A DNA stretch of 38,344 nt, from assembly GCF_001646945.1 (NCBI RefSeq), contig NZ_LUTV01000001.1, positions 341,240 through 379,583 of the forward strand. The letters run 5' to 3'. Positions 1 to 8,401 of the stretch are shown in pieces (position 1 is the first letter of the stretch; each line of letters begins with the position of its first letter). The notes beneath the pieces were generated by a model. The model was not told where the DNA came from. It worked only from the letters and a program-made list of their open reading frames with translations, and did not search any database. This stretch comes from Endozoicomonas ascidiicola. GTDB lineage: Bacteria > Pseudomonadota > Gammaproteobacteria > Pseudomonadales > Endozoicomonadaceae. The position numbers and the translations under genes were made by a program.

Positions 1-87
1 TAAAATTCTGGAAGAGTTCAGATTGCATATCACTCCCCTACCACGTTGATTTTATAGGAGTTTAGCTGATTCAACCATTAACGGTAA

Positions 88-369
88 CTTAGCCCAAGAA
101 CCTACTTTAAGAACAACTGGAAAAAGATGGTCTATCCGGAAGCCCTGAGCGCCCATTTACCAATCGGCTCTGGGGTTACTGAAGCGGCCTGTAAAATATT
201 GGTGAAACAGAGGATGTGCAGATCAGGTATGCGCTGGAAAGAAGAAGGTGCCTCAATGCTGTTAACACTCCGAGCGATCATATGTTCAACAGGACATTGG
301 TCATCTTTTTGGAAAAAAATGAATCAATACGGTTTTCCAATTACTCATAACCTTCAGACAGGACATTGA
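88..369 (+). pseudogene. ISKra4-family transposase, C-terminal remnant
   Basis: The frame reads a typical ISKra4 transposase C-terminus: TYFKNN, then LPIGSGVTEAACK, LVKQRM, SGMRWKEEGA and a WKKMNQYGF ending. The frame is open only from about position 88; upstream of that it is interrupted by several stops, so most of the roughly 400-500-residue transposase is missing. No transposase N-terminus and no convincing terminal repeat are visible. The remnant ends 20 bases before the likely ATG of the aldehyde dehydrogenase gene, so the old insertion may have fixed the left border of the catabolic region. The family is recognised from the GSGVTEAACK/GMRW motifs; that it is a dead fragment is inferred. 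Confidence 0.85.
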
Positions 370-389
370 TCAGGCTGAGCACCCTCATT

Positions 390-1877
390 ATGCAGGCTAC
401 ACAGACAGAATCCGCTGCTGTAATAAAATCAGAAAAACGGGCAGACCTCGGATCAATTGAACAAAAGTTGATGCATTTGCTGAATAAACAACGCCTTGCT
501 CATTCAGGTATTCCCTACCCGGATCTGGATACAAGAATTGATCGCTTGAACCGTTGTATTGATTTATTGGTCACGTATCAGAATGAGATATGTGCAGCGG
601 TTGAAGCTGACTTTGGTTGTCGATCCGATAATGTCACTCGGGTCTCTGAGCTGTTTACTTCAATTCAGTCCCTGAAGTTTGTCCGTAAAAAACTGAAAAA
701 ATGGATGAGGGTTGAACAACGCAGCGCTCCTTTCCCGATGAATGTCACTGGCTCGCGCAGTGAAATTCATTATCAGCCTAAAGGTGTTGTGGGGATCATG
801 ACGCCATGGAATGTGCCTGTGAATGCCATTTTTGCTCAGCTGGCCGATGTGCTTGGCGCTGGTAATCGGGCAATGATCAAACCTTCTGAATTTACCCCGT
901 GCACGTCAGAATTACTTGAAAAACTGATTTCGGAATATTTCTTTGATGATGAGATTGCTGTTATTAATGGTGATGCTGACACCGGAGCTGCCTTCAGTCG
1001 ATTGCCGTTTGATCATTTGATTTTTACCGGTGCAGGCTCAGTGGGCAGTAAAGTGATGGCAGCCGCAGCGCCAAATCTGACACCTGTCACTTTGGAGTTG
1101 GGTGGGAAATCTCCGGTGATTATTGCAGAAGACTATGATCTGGATGATGCAGCGGACAAACTAATGGCTACCAAAGCCATGAATAGTGGCCAGATTTGTG
1201 TCAGTCCGGATTATTGTTTTGTGCCTGAAGCTGCTCTGGATGCTTTTGTTGAAAAGTGTCGTTCAGTGATCGCGGAGCTTTATCCCATGGTGCAGGATAA
1301 CCCAGACTTTGTTTCAGTGATTAATGAGCGACACTTTGAACGTATTTTGTCTTATCTTGATGATGCTCGGATAAAAGGTGCTCAAGTGATTTCGCTGGAT
1401 ACTGTTCAGGCGGACTGGAGTGACAGGGCTAACCATAAAATCCCCCTGCATTTGGTCATTAACCCGACCAATGACATGCTGGTGATGCAGGAAGAAATCT
1501 TTGGTCCCATACTGTCCATAAGAACCTATCAGTCATTCGACATGTGTCTTTTGGATATCAATAGTCGCCCAAACCCTTTGGCGCTGTATCTTTTCAGTAA
1601 GGATAAAAAGGTACAAAAAAAAGTTATTGATAATACGATGGCGGGGGCAATGACTATTAATGATATCGCCGTTCACTATGCCTGCGACGACTTGCCTTTT
1701 GGTGGTGTTGGTGCCAGTGGTATGGGGCAGATTCATGGTATCGAAGGTTTCAAAACGTTTAGTCATTCCAAGTCTGTATTCAAACAGGGTTGGATCAACC
1801 TGCCGAAATTGAGCGGTATGCTGCCGCCTTATGGCGAGAAATTTGAGAAAATGTCACGGGGGTTGGTGAAGAAATAA
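390..1877 (+). CDS. Coniferyl-aldehyde-type NAD(P)+ aldehyde dehydrogenase
   Basis: A 495-residue aldehyde dehydrogenase that oxidises an aldehyde to its acid with NAD(P)+. Visible are the PWN motif (TPWNVPVNA), the general-base Glu in TLELGGKSP (about E236) and the catalytic Cys in NSGQICVSP (about C270). The overall pattern, with FACDDLPFGG-like and GxGQIHG motifs near the C-terminus, resembles coniferyl aldehyde dehydrogenases of the CalB type. I start at ATG 390. The frame extends to TTG 366, but that would overlap the transposase stop and has poorly placed Shine-Dalgarno bases. It lies convergent to the flavoenzyme gene and shares a bidirectional terminator with it. The substrate is unknown; a role in side-chain or ring-fragment aldehyde oxidation for the neighbouring pathway is an inference. 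Confidence 0.9.
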   Translation: MQATQTESAAVIKSEKRADLGSIEQKLMHLLNKQRLAHSGIPYPDLDTRIDRLNRCIDLLVTYQNEICAAVEADFGCRSDNVTRVSELFTSIQSLKFVRKKLKKWMRVEQRSAPFPMNVTGSRSEIHYQPKGVVGIMTPWNVPVNAIFAQLADVLGAGNRAMIKPSEFTPCTSELLEKLISEYFFDDEIAVINGDADTGAAFSRLPFDHLIFTGAGSVGSKVMAAAAPNLTPVTLELGGKSPVIIAEDYDLDDAADKLMATKAMNSGQICVSPDYCFVPEAALDAFVEKCRSVIAELYPMVQDNPDFVSVINERHFERILSYLDDARIKGAQVISLDTVQADWSDRANHKIPLHLVINPTNDMLVMQEEIFGPILSIRTYQSFDMCLLDINSRPNPLALYLFSKDKKVQKKVIDNTMAGAMTINDIAVHYACDDLPFGGVGASGMGQIHGIEGFKTFSHSKSVFKQGWINLPKLSGMLPPYGEKFEKMSRGLVKK

Positions 1878-1902
1878 CAGGACATTCAGCCCTGTTATTT
1901 TA
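1873..1902. terminator. Bidirectional rho-independent terminator
   Basis: A 9-bp perfect stem, AATAACAGG / CCTGTTATT, with a 9-base loop is followed on the plus strand by TTTATTA. It overlaps the aldehyde dehydrogenase stop codon and lies just beyond the flavoenzyme stop, so it can serve both convergent genes. Confidence 0.8.
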
Positions 1903-1917
1903 TTACTAAGGGTCTGA

Positions 1918-4038
1918 CTAACAGTTTATCCCTGCTTGTAGGCCGGATTGAATCGCACCTTCAATATAAGCGACATCGGAGCTGTCACCGATGTTCGTAA
2001 CATTAAACCCTGCTTCAGCCAATTGACTGGCAAAGCCATGATCCGGTTCAGCACCAACGGCCAGAACAACAGATTCTGCAGGCAGTTGGTGCTCTACGCC
2101 GTCTTTATCTTGATAGTAAACCACTGACTTATCAATCTTAGTGACGTTGGCAAACGTAACGGTATCGACATTATGGGTTTTCAGGTTGTGAAGTACCCGC
2201 CAGCGGCGAACAATGCTTAATTCGGTACCGAGGTCTCTTTCTGGTTCCAGAACCGTAACTGACCGACCGCGCTCCACCAGAAATTCTGCCAGCTCCAGTC
2301 CAACAAGACCACCGCCAACAATGACGACCTGCTTACCAAGTGGCATCCAAAGTTTTGACAGTTGCTGAATGGCTTCTGTGCTGTTGGTGGCTCCGATCAT
2401 TGAACCGGATTTCATCATCATTCGTTGAGCGACATTGAGTTTCTTTTTGGCGATATCGTCACCGTCACCCGTCATCAGGCGACGAAGTTCATCTCCGGAC
2501 CAAACATGTTTGTGCTCAGCGCCAGGGATATTGGGAGCATTACGCAGAGCACCCGTGGCAACAATGACTTCATCGGGTTTCAGTTCGTTTAAAAGAGCTT
2601 CATTAGCTTCAGTATTCAATCGAACATCAATAGGAAGCTGCTTTACTTGATTCACCAGATAATCCAGCAAAGGACCATTCTCCGGATAAGCGAGGGAGGC
2701 AAAAAACAAGGTTCCCCCTAATCGTTGACTGCGTTCAATTAAAGTGACTCGATGCCCGCGAGTGGCAGCGACTCTGGCAGCTTCCATGCCCCCAGGGCCT
2801 CCACCAATGACGACAATGTGCTTCTGGTGATCGGTTGCGATCAATTGAATTTTTGATTCATGCCCGGTCATGGGGTTCACAGCACACTTTACACGTTCAT
2901 TGACGAATATTTGGCTGACACAAACATAACAGTAAATGCAGGGGCGAATATCTTGTGGACGGTTTTCAATGACCTTTCTTGGAAATTCAGGGTCGGCAAG
3001 CAGCTTTCGAGCCAGGGCAATGTAGTCGCACTTGCCATCTGCAATGGCTTTGTCTGCCACCTCTGGCTCCAGTCGCCCTACGGCAATCACCGGAATCTTG
3101 ATGTGCTTTTTAACTTCTGCCGTCCAATCCAGAAAGCCTGCTGGCTTTTGAACTAATGGTGCTTCGGTAAACGCATCGCCACTGTTAGTATTGGCGTAGG
3201 CAGAGATATGCACGGCATCCAGCCCTGCGGCTTCGACCATTTTGGCGACGGCAATGCAGTCATCTACAGTAATGCCGCCTTCCATTCTGAGTTCCTGAGC
3301 ATCCAGCCGGAGCCAGATCGGAAACTCTTCACCTACTCGCTCACGAACCGCGGCAATCACTTCCATTAAAAAACGAGCACGGTTTTCTAATGATCCACCG
3401 TATTCATCATCACGCACATTGGAATAGGCAGAAAGGAATCCTGCAATAATGTAGGTATGGGCTGCATGTAATTCAATACCATCAAAGCCGGCTTTTACGG
3501 CACGCTCTGCTGCTGATGCAAACCATTCAACCATTTGATTAATGTCGTTTTTATCCATCACCCGAATGGTGGGTTTGGTACCTGCCTTTGGACGAATAAA
3601 TGAACCAAGCTCTGTGAGAGTGAGGGAGCTCATCATATCGGTCTTTTGAGGCTTGGGCAGTGAAGGCACCCATAACTCTCGACCTTCAGCCAGATCCCTT
3701 ACCGCAGTCTTACCTGCATGCTGAAGCTGAATAGCAATTTTGGCATCGTGCTTGTGCACTCTGTCGGTTAGCTGTTTCAGTCCGGGAATAAACTGATCAT
3801 CAGAAATACCCACCTGATAAGGCTCGGCTGTGCCGTGGGGGTATGCCACAGAACAGACGCCCATGGTCAGCAATGATGCTCCACCTTTGGCACGCTCTTC
3901 GTAATAGGCTTGAATGCGTTCACCGCAGTGACCATCCGCTTCAGCGAAGTTTGAGCCCATAGGCGCCATAATCATGCGGTTTTTCAGATCCAGAGAACCA
4001 ATTCGACCCGGTTTAGACAGATGTTCGAAAGTAGACAT
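1918..4038 (-). CDS. FMN/FAD/[4Fe-4S] NADH:flavin oxidoreductase (Old Yellow Enzyme / dienoyl-CoA reductase type)
   Basis: A 706-residue two-part flavoenzyme. Residues 1-360 form an Old Yellow Enzyme TIM barrel with HAAHTYIIAGFLS and RDDEYGGSLENRARF motifs. A Cys cluster follows at C367, C370, C373 and C385, the C-x2-C-x2-C-x11-C pattern nearer to trimethylamine-dehydrogenase/BaiCD-like members than to E. coli FadH, whose second spacing is x3. The C-terminal half has two dinucleotide folds, VVIGGGPGGMEAA (about 409) and VVIVGGGLVGLELA (about 571), for FAD and NAD(P)H. Family members reduce C=C bonds of enoates, dienoyl-CoAs and steroid enones. It follows the hydrolase gene by 17 bases and is surely cotranscribed. 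A role in reducing an unsaturated steroid-like ring or CoA ester is inferred. Confidence 0.9.
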   Translation of the reverse strand: MSTFEHLSKPGRIGSLDLKNRMIMAPMGSNFAEADGHCGERIQAYYEERAKGGASLLTMGVCSVAYPHGTAEPYQVGISDDQFIPGLKQLTDRVHKHDAKIAIQLQHAGKTAVRDLAEGRELWVPSLPKPQKTDMMSSLTLTELGSFIRPKAGTKPTIRVMDKNDINQMVEWFASAAERAVKAGFDGIELHAAHTYIIAGFLSAYSNVRDDEYGGSLENRARFLMEVIAAVRERVGEEFPIWLRLDAQELRMEGGITVDDCIAVAKMVEAAGLDAVHISAYANTNSGDAFTEAPLVQKPAGFLDWTAEVKKHIKIPVIAVGRLEPEVADKAIADGKCDYIALARKLLADPEFPRKVIENRPQDIRPCIYCYVCVSQIFVNERVKCAVNPMTGHESKIQLIATDHQKHIVVIGGGPGGMEAARVAATRGHRVTLIERSQRLGGTLFFASLAYPENGPLLDYLVNQVKQLPIDVRLNTEANEALLNELKPDEVIVATGALRNAPNIPGAEHKHVWSGDELRRLMTGDGDDIAKKKLNVAQRMMMKSGSMIGATNSTEAIQQLSKLWMPLGKQVVIVGGGLVGLELAEFLVERGRSVTVLEPERDLGTELSIVRRWRVLHNLKTHNVDTVTFANVTKIDKSVVYYQDKDGVEHQLPAESVVLAVGAEPDHGFASQLAEAGFNVTNIGDSSDVAYIEGAIQSGLQAGINC

Positions 4039-4055
4039 ACAACGACTCTCTGGTA

Positions 4056-4886
4056 TTAATTATTTTTCAGGAAATCGATACAGGTGCGGTTAAACAGTTT
4101 TTCGTGTTCCACCTGCACCCAGTGTCCGCACTGATTGAGCATCAGGAAACGGCACTCTTTGGCGTTATGGAGGAACTTGAACATGCCCTCTGGTGGGTTA
4201 AACAGGTCATTAGTGCCCCAGAAACCTAGAATCGGGCAGTCCAGTTCATGGAGCCGTTCGGTCATGTTTGGCACCATCATGGTGGAGAACAGATTGGCCG
4301 GCTGAGTCTTGGCAACGGCAGCACGTTCCTCCAGTAATGCATCAGAAAGCCGGGAAGAATCAAACAGTTGCAGCTGCATGACCTGACGCATTTCATCCAC
4401 ACCCATTGGGCCAGATTGATACACCTCAACCATACGTCGAATGCCTTCCATCTGGAAGTAGGTTTCGCGCTCTTCAACCCCTCCGGGTGCCATTAACAGC
4501 AGTTTGCTTACGGTGCTCGGATGTTTCAGTGCCTGACCGAGGGCAATGGCGCCACCAAGAGAATTGCCGAGCAAAATGCAATTGGTGAGTTCTAGTTGGG
4601 TGATAAACAGGTTCAGGGTTTCAACAAAAAAATCCAGGTTGTACTGAATGTCGTCTGGCTTATCGGAACGGCCAAAACCGGGAAGGTCGAGAATAATATT
4701 GCGATAGCCAGCTTCAATAAAAGAAGGGAAGTTGCCTTTAAAGTTGCTGTAGCCACTGGCGCCAGGACCACTGCCGTGTAGCCAGATAATAGTCTCTCCC
4801 TGTCCTTCATCTAAATAATGCAGAGTGATGCCATTATCAAGCTTGGCAAACTCACCGGTTGGCAGCGGCAGGTCATTCTGAGACAT
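4056..4886 (-). CDS. Meta-cleavage product C-C hydrolase (HsaD/BphD-like alpha/beta hydrolase)
   Basis: A 276-residue alpha/beta hydrolase. The oxyanion segment LHGSGPGASGYSNF is the hallmark of meta-cleavage-product hydrolases (BphD, MhpC, HsaD, TesD). The triad is visible as S109 in LLGNSLGG, D227 in GTNDLFNP and H255 in QCGHWVQVE. Such enzymes hydrolyse the C-C bond of the vinylogous 1,5-diketone produced by an extradiol dioxygenase, and an extradiol dioxygenase of the HsaC type is encoded 3.5 kb away in the divergent operon. Pairing of the two is therefore well supported; the exact substrate (steroid seco-acid, biphenyl or other) is not. It leads the leftward operon with the flavoenzyme. 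The leader contains AATAATAAAGAAGGG ahead of the ATG. Confidence 0.92.
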   Translation of the reverse strand: MSQNDLPLPTGEFAKLDNGITLHYLDEGQGETIIWLHGSGPGASGYSNFKGNFPSFIEAGYRNIILDLPGFGRSDKPDDIQYNLDFFVETLNLFITQLELTNCILLGNSLGGAIALGQALKHPSTVSKLLLMAPGGVEERETYFQMEGIRRMVEVYQSGPMGVDEMRQVMQLQLFDSSRLSDALLEERAAVAKTQPANLFSTMMVPNMTERLHELDCPILGFWGTNDLFNPPEGMFKFLHNAKECRFLMLNQCGHWVQVEHEKLFNRTCIDFLKNN

Positions 4887-4916
4887 GTTAATACCCTTCT
4901 TTATTATTGTTTTAGC

Positions 4917-4942
4917 GTTCTGTCATGGGTCGCAGACAGAAC
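4917..4942. promoter_or_regulatory. Inverted repeat in divergent catabolic promoter region
   Basis: A perfect 8-bp inverted repeat, GTTCTGTC-N10-GACAGAAC, lies 31 bases upstream of the hydrolase ATG in the 194-base region between the two divergent operons. Size and placement fit an operator for a dimeric repressor or activator. No regulator gene is present in the window, and no promoter hexamers were assigned with confidence. Confidence 0.4.
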
Positions 4943-5080
4943 AAATGGCAAATTCCTGACTGCCAAATATCAAGGTTCACCACCATTTACAGCATCGTCC
5001 ATTCAGACCAGTCTCGGGCATATCAAAACCGTTAATGTGATTTGCGTTGATCAGAAAAATAATAAGAGAAGACTGAAGTC

Positions 5081-5812
5081 ATGAAGCATAAGAATAAAGT
5101 CGTTTTTGTGACCGGCGCCGCTCAGGGTATGGGTCTGGCGGTGGTTAAAAAGTTTGTTGCAGAAGGTGCACGGGTTGCTGCTGTCGATCTTAATCAAGAA
5201 ACCGTCGCCAATGCCACCAGTGATCTGGGAGACAGTGTGCTACCAGTTGGCTGTGACATCTCCAATGCAGAATCCGTTCGGGCTGCCATGGCAAAGGTTG
5301 AAGAGCGTTTTGGTCAACTGGATGTGGTCGTTAATAACGCCGGTGTTGGTTCTGTGGATGCGTTTTTGGATACCCCCGATGCCCATTGGCAGAAAGTCAT
5401 TGGTGTTAACTTGACCGGTACATTCTATTGCTGTCGTGAAGGTGCCCGCCTGATGGAGAAAAACGGCGGTGGTAGCATTATTAATATCTCCAGCACCGCT
5501 GCTGTTTCTGGTGAAGGCCCAAGCCATTATTGCGCTGCCAAAGCTGGCGTGATGGGTTTGACCCGCAGTATTGCACGGGAACTGGCGCCTAATGGTATTC
5601 GTGTAAACACCATTGTGCCTGGCCCGACAAATACGCCAATGATGGCGGATATTCCGGATGAGTGGACCAATCAAATGATTGCAGGCATTCCGCTGGGGCG
5701 TATGGGTGAGCCAGAAGAAATTGCCAGCGTTGCCTCTTTTCTGGCCTCCGATGAGTCGTCATTCATCACCGGACAAAACATTGCTGCCAACGGTGGCATG
5801 GCATTTATCTAA
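5081..5812 (+). CDS. Short-chain dehydrogenase/reductase
   Basis: A 243-residue classical SDR using NAD(P)(H) to oxidise an alcohol or reduce a ketone. The nucleotide-binding TGAAQGMG is at residues 11-18, NNAG near 85, a conserved Asn near N110, catalytic Ser in INISS (S137/S138), and the active-site Y150-x3-K154 in SHYCAAKAG. The acidic residue after strand 2 (AAVDLN) favours NAD(H) over NADP(H). The C-terminus has the FITGQNIAANGG motif of the FabG-like group. The ATG follows AGAGAAGACTGAAGTC with an AATAATAAG leader. It is the first gene of the rightward catabolic operon. A hydroxysteroid dehydrogenase or beta-hydroxyacyl-CoA dehydrogenase role is plausible but not provable from sequence alone. 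Confidence 0.9.
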   Translation: MKHKNKVVFVTGAAQGMGLAVVKKFVAEGARVAAVDLNQETVANATSDLGDSVLPVGCDISNAESVRAAMAKVEERFGQLDVVVNNAGVGSVDAFLDTPDAHWQKVIGVNLTGTFYCCREGARLMEKNGGGSIINISSTAAVSGEGPSHYCAAKAGVMGLTRSIARELAPNGIRVNTIVPGPTNTPMMADIPDEWTNQMIAGIPLGRMGEPEEIASVASFLASDESSFITGQNIAANGGMAFI

Positions 5813-5864
5813 CAACAGCCCTGAGCATAATAACAGCCATGAGCATAACAACAGCCATGAGCGG
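5811..5864 (+). repeat. Three 18-bp tandem repeats
   Basis: Three consecutive 18-base units of the form AAYAACAGCCMTGAGCRK begin inside the SDR stop codon and fill the gap before the SnoaL-like gene. The first unit has CCTGAGC where the other two have CCATGAGC; other differences are single bases. The array separates the two genes and could affect translational spacing. Confidence 0.85.
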
Positions 5865-5884
5865 CAAATAAAGTGGACGTCGAT

Positions 5885-6523
5885 ATGCCTGAGTCATCGC
5901 TCTCATCGTTAGCACAACGGATTGACCGTCTGGAATCAACGGAAGAAATTCGACAGCTTGCCGGTAAATATTCTCTCTCGCTGGATATGCGGGATCTGGA
6001 TGCCCATGTAGGCTTGTTTGCGCCAGATGTGCGGGTAGGTCGAGGTAAAACCGGCAGAGAGCATCTGAAACAGTGGGTTGACTCAACACTTCGGGATCAG
6101 TTTACCGGCACCTCTCATCATCTTGGTCAGCATATTATTGAGTTTGTGGATGCAGATCATGCTATTGGTGTCGTTTACTCAAAAAACGAACATGAAACTG
6201 GCCCGGAATGGGTAACCATGCAGATGCTGTATTGGGACGATTATGAACGCATTGATGGGCGTTGGTATTTTCGTCGTCGTTTGCCTTGTTACTGGTACGC
6301 TTCAGATCTGAATAAGCAGCCTATTGGTGATCTAAAGATGCGGTGGCCAGGTCGTGAGCCTTATGAAGGTACTTTTCATGACCTGTTTCCCTCCTGGAAA
6401 GAATTCTGGGCCAACCGGCCAGTTGATGATCAGCTACCGGAGGTTGCTGAGCCTGCACCTTTAGGGCAGTTTCTGCTGAGTATGCGTAAAGATACGCCTG
6501 CTCCGAAAATCCGGGTGCGTTGA
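5885..6523 (+). CDS. SnoaL/NTF2-like domain protein
   Basis: A 212-residue protein of the NTF2-like SnoaL group, a cone-shaped fold used by ketosteroid isomerases, polyketide cyclases and dioxygenase beta subunits. Recognisable features are the N-terminal helix with IRQLAGKYSLSLDMRD, the LDAHVGLFAPDVRV segment and the central GTSHHLGQHIIEF strand, followed by YYWDDYERIDGRWYFRRR-like sheet residues. I prefer ATG 5885, which has AAGTGGA seven bases upstream, over GTG 5873. It lies between the SDR and the acyl-CoA synthetase in one operon. A ligase, isomerase or dehydratase role on a ring ketone is possible; the catalytic residues cannot be assigned from the sequence. The C-terminal 60 residues extend beyond the minimal fold. 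Confidence 0.8.
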   Translation: MPESSLSSLAQRIDRLESTEEIRQLAGKYSLSLDMRDLDAHVGLFAPDVRVGRGKTGREHLKQWVDSTLRDQFTGTSHHLGQHIIEFVDADHAIGVVYSKNEHETGPEWVTMQMLYWDDYERIDGRWYFRRRLPCYWYASDLNKQPIGDLKMRWPGREPYEGTFHDLFPSWKEFWANRPVDDQLPEVAEPAPLGQFLLSMRKDTPAPKIRVR

Positions 6524-6529
6524 TTTGTG

Positions 6530-8356
6530 ATGAAAGACACTGGGCAAGTAATCATTCCCAAGCGAGCAGAGACTCAGGCCAAAATGGATGAGAGATCTGC
6601 TGTTGCTAATCGTGTTTGTCCTGATGCTGCCTATACGATTGCTGATCGTTGGCAAGAAAGGGTGGATAAGCACGGAAATCATCCCTTTCTGCTCTATGGT
6701 GACCAGTCTCATTCGTACCGCGATGTGGATTGCAGAGCAAATCAAGTAGCCCGTGCGGCTTTGGCTATGGGGCTTACTGCCGGTGACGTTTGTGCGATGG
6801 CTCTGGAGAATCGGCCAGACTTTTATCATGTATGGTTTGGTTTGGTGAAAGTGGGTGTGGTGATCGCCTTCCTGAACACACAGGTGAGTGGGAACGCGTT
6901 GAAGCATGCTATTTCTGCCTCTGGTGCTCGTGCTGTGATTGTGGGTGAGGAGTGTGCTCATCATTTTTCAGCCGCAGAAGGTTTACAGGGGTTACAGTTA
7001 TGGTTGTTACCTGATGAGGAGAAACCTGCCAACAGCACCGACCTTGAGTGTTTGGACGAAGCATTTTATCAGGCTATAAATACCGCATCTGCTGAACCTG
7101 TTGATGCTCAGCTGAGAGCATCGATAACGGCTGAATCCCCAGCCATTTTGATATACACCTCCGGTACCACAGGCTTACCGAAAGCCGCCATCTACAGTCA
7201 TATGCGTTGGTTGTCGTCTGGTGATGTGATGGAAGTCAGCATCAAGGCGGATCAGAGAGATGTGTTTTATTGTTTTTTACCGCTATATCACGGTGCGGCA
7301 GCAACCTCTGTTACCTCTACTGCGCTGTCGGCAGGGGCGACCATTGTACTCCGGCGAAAATTCAGTGTTCGACGATTCTGGGATGATGTTTGCGATTATC
7401 AGATCACGGTTTGTCAGTACATTGGGGAGATTTGCCGCTATCTCCTGAACTTCTACGACAATGCGCCTATGCACAGTCTGCGCTGCATTGTTGGTGCTGG
7501 CTTGAACGAGCATACATGGCAGCAATGGATCACCAAGTTTGGACAGATGGATATCTATGAAGGTTGGGGAGCTACCGAAGCGAACACCAATCTTCTGAAC
7601 ATGGATAACTATCCGGGCTCCTGTGGTCGAATTCCTGATTGGAGTAAAACCAATCTCAGGCTGGTTCGGTTTGATCTGGAACGCAATGAATACCTTCGTG
7701 ATGAACAGGGTTATCTGATTCCCTGTGAGGCAGGTGAAATCGGTGAGGCTCTGGGTTACATCATCAGCAGCCCTGATATGGGCGGCGGCCGCTTTGAAGG
7801 TTATACCAGCGCAGAAGCAACAGAGCAGAAAATACTTCGTAACGTATTCCAGCAAGGGGACAGTTTCTGGCGTTCCGGTGATCTTCTGAAATTTGACGAC
7901 AATGGCTACTTTTATTTTGTTGATCGTTTAGGGGACACCTTTCGTTGGAAAAGTGAGAATGTTTCTACTCAGGAAGTGGCTATCGCTCTTGGTGATGCTG
8001 AGGGTATAGAGCTGATTAATGTCTATGGTGTTCAGGTTCCGGGGCATGAGGGCCGGGCGGGCATGGCTGCGATTGTTATGCAGAAGGGGTGCGGATTTGA
8101 TCCTGAGGCATTTTATACTTTAACTGCAAAAAAGTTACCCGACTATGCAGCGCCACAGTTTCTACGATTATGTCAGTCTGCTGATCTGACCAGCACCTTC
8201 AAATTGAGAAAAATAGACCTGCAAAAGCAGGGGTATGATCCTGAGTTATGCCAGGAGCCCATTTACATCAGGGACAGTCGGGCAAAAAGCTATCTTCCCT
8301 ACGATGAGTTGCTTTTACAGGCGCTTGGATTGTCAGCCATTGAGGCTGACGCATAA
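6530..8356 (+). CDS. FATP/ACSVL-type acyl-CoA synthetase (very-long-chain or steroid-acid CoA ligase)
   Basis: A 608-residue adenylate-forming enzyme that converts a carboxylic acid, ATP and CoA to the acyl-CoA. The P-loop is IYTSGTTGLPKAA (about 209-221), the adenine-binding motif EGWGATEAN follows, and the ATP/hinge region is WRSGDLLKFDDNGYFYFVDR. The segment GDTFRWKSENVSTQEV is diagnostic of the fatty-acid-transport-protein/very-long-chain subfamily, which also includes actinobacterial FadD17/FadD19 and bile-acid CoA ligases. It starts six bases after the SnoaL-like stop; ATG 6530 is preferred over the adjacent GTG 6527. Translation is probably coupled because no strong ribosome site is seen. 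In this neighbourhood, activation of a steroid side chain or ring-degradation acid is the favoured inference. Confidence 0.9.
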   Translation: MKDTGQVIIPKRAETQAKMDERSAVANRVCPDAAYTIADRWQERVDKHGNHPFLLYGDQSHSYRDVDCRANQVARAALAMGLTAGDVCAMALENRPDFYHVWFGLVKVGVVIAFLNTQVSGNALKHAISASGARAVIVGEECAHHFSAAEGLQGLQLWLLPDEEKPANSTDLECLDEAFYQAINTASAEPVDAQLRASITAESPAILIYTSGTTGLPKAAIYSHMRWLSSGDVMEVSIKADQRDVFYCFLPLYHGAAATSVTSTALSAGATIVLRRKFSVRRFWDDVCDYQITVCQYIGEICRYLLNFYDNAPMHSLRCIVGAGLNEHTWQQWITKFGQMDIYEGWGATEANTNLLNMDNYPGSCGRIPDWSKTNLRLVRFDLERNEYLRDEQGYLIPCEAGEIGEALGYIISSPDMGGGRFEGYTSAEATEQKILRNVFQQGDSFWRSGDLLKFDDNGYFYFVDRLGDTFRWKSENVSTQEVAIALGDAEGIELINVYGVQVPGHEGRAGMAAIVMQKGCGFDPEAFYTLTAKKLPDYAAPQFLRLCQSADLTSTFKLRKIDLQKQGYDPELCQEPIYIRDSRAKSYLPYDELLLQALGLSAIEADA

Positions 8357-8401
8357 AAAGAAAACGACGTTATCAAATTATAATAAGAAGAGGATGAACT
8401 C

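Noticed and set aside
5036-5055. A possible CRP-like site, TGTGATTTGCGTTGATCA
   Set aside because: Only one half-site matches; the second half lacks TCACA.
5240-5674. A 144-codon minus-strand frame within the SDR gene
   Set aside because: Shadow of a clear SDR with catalytic residues on the plus strand.
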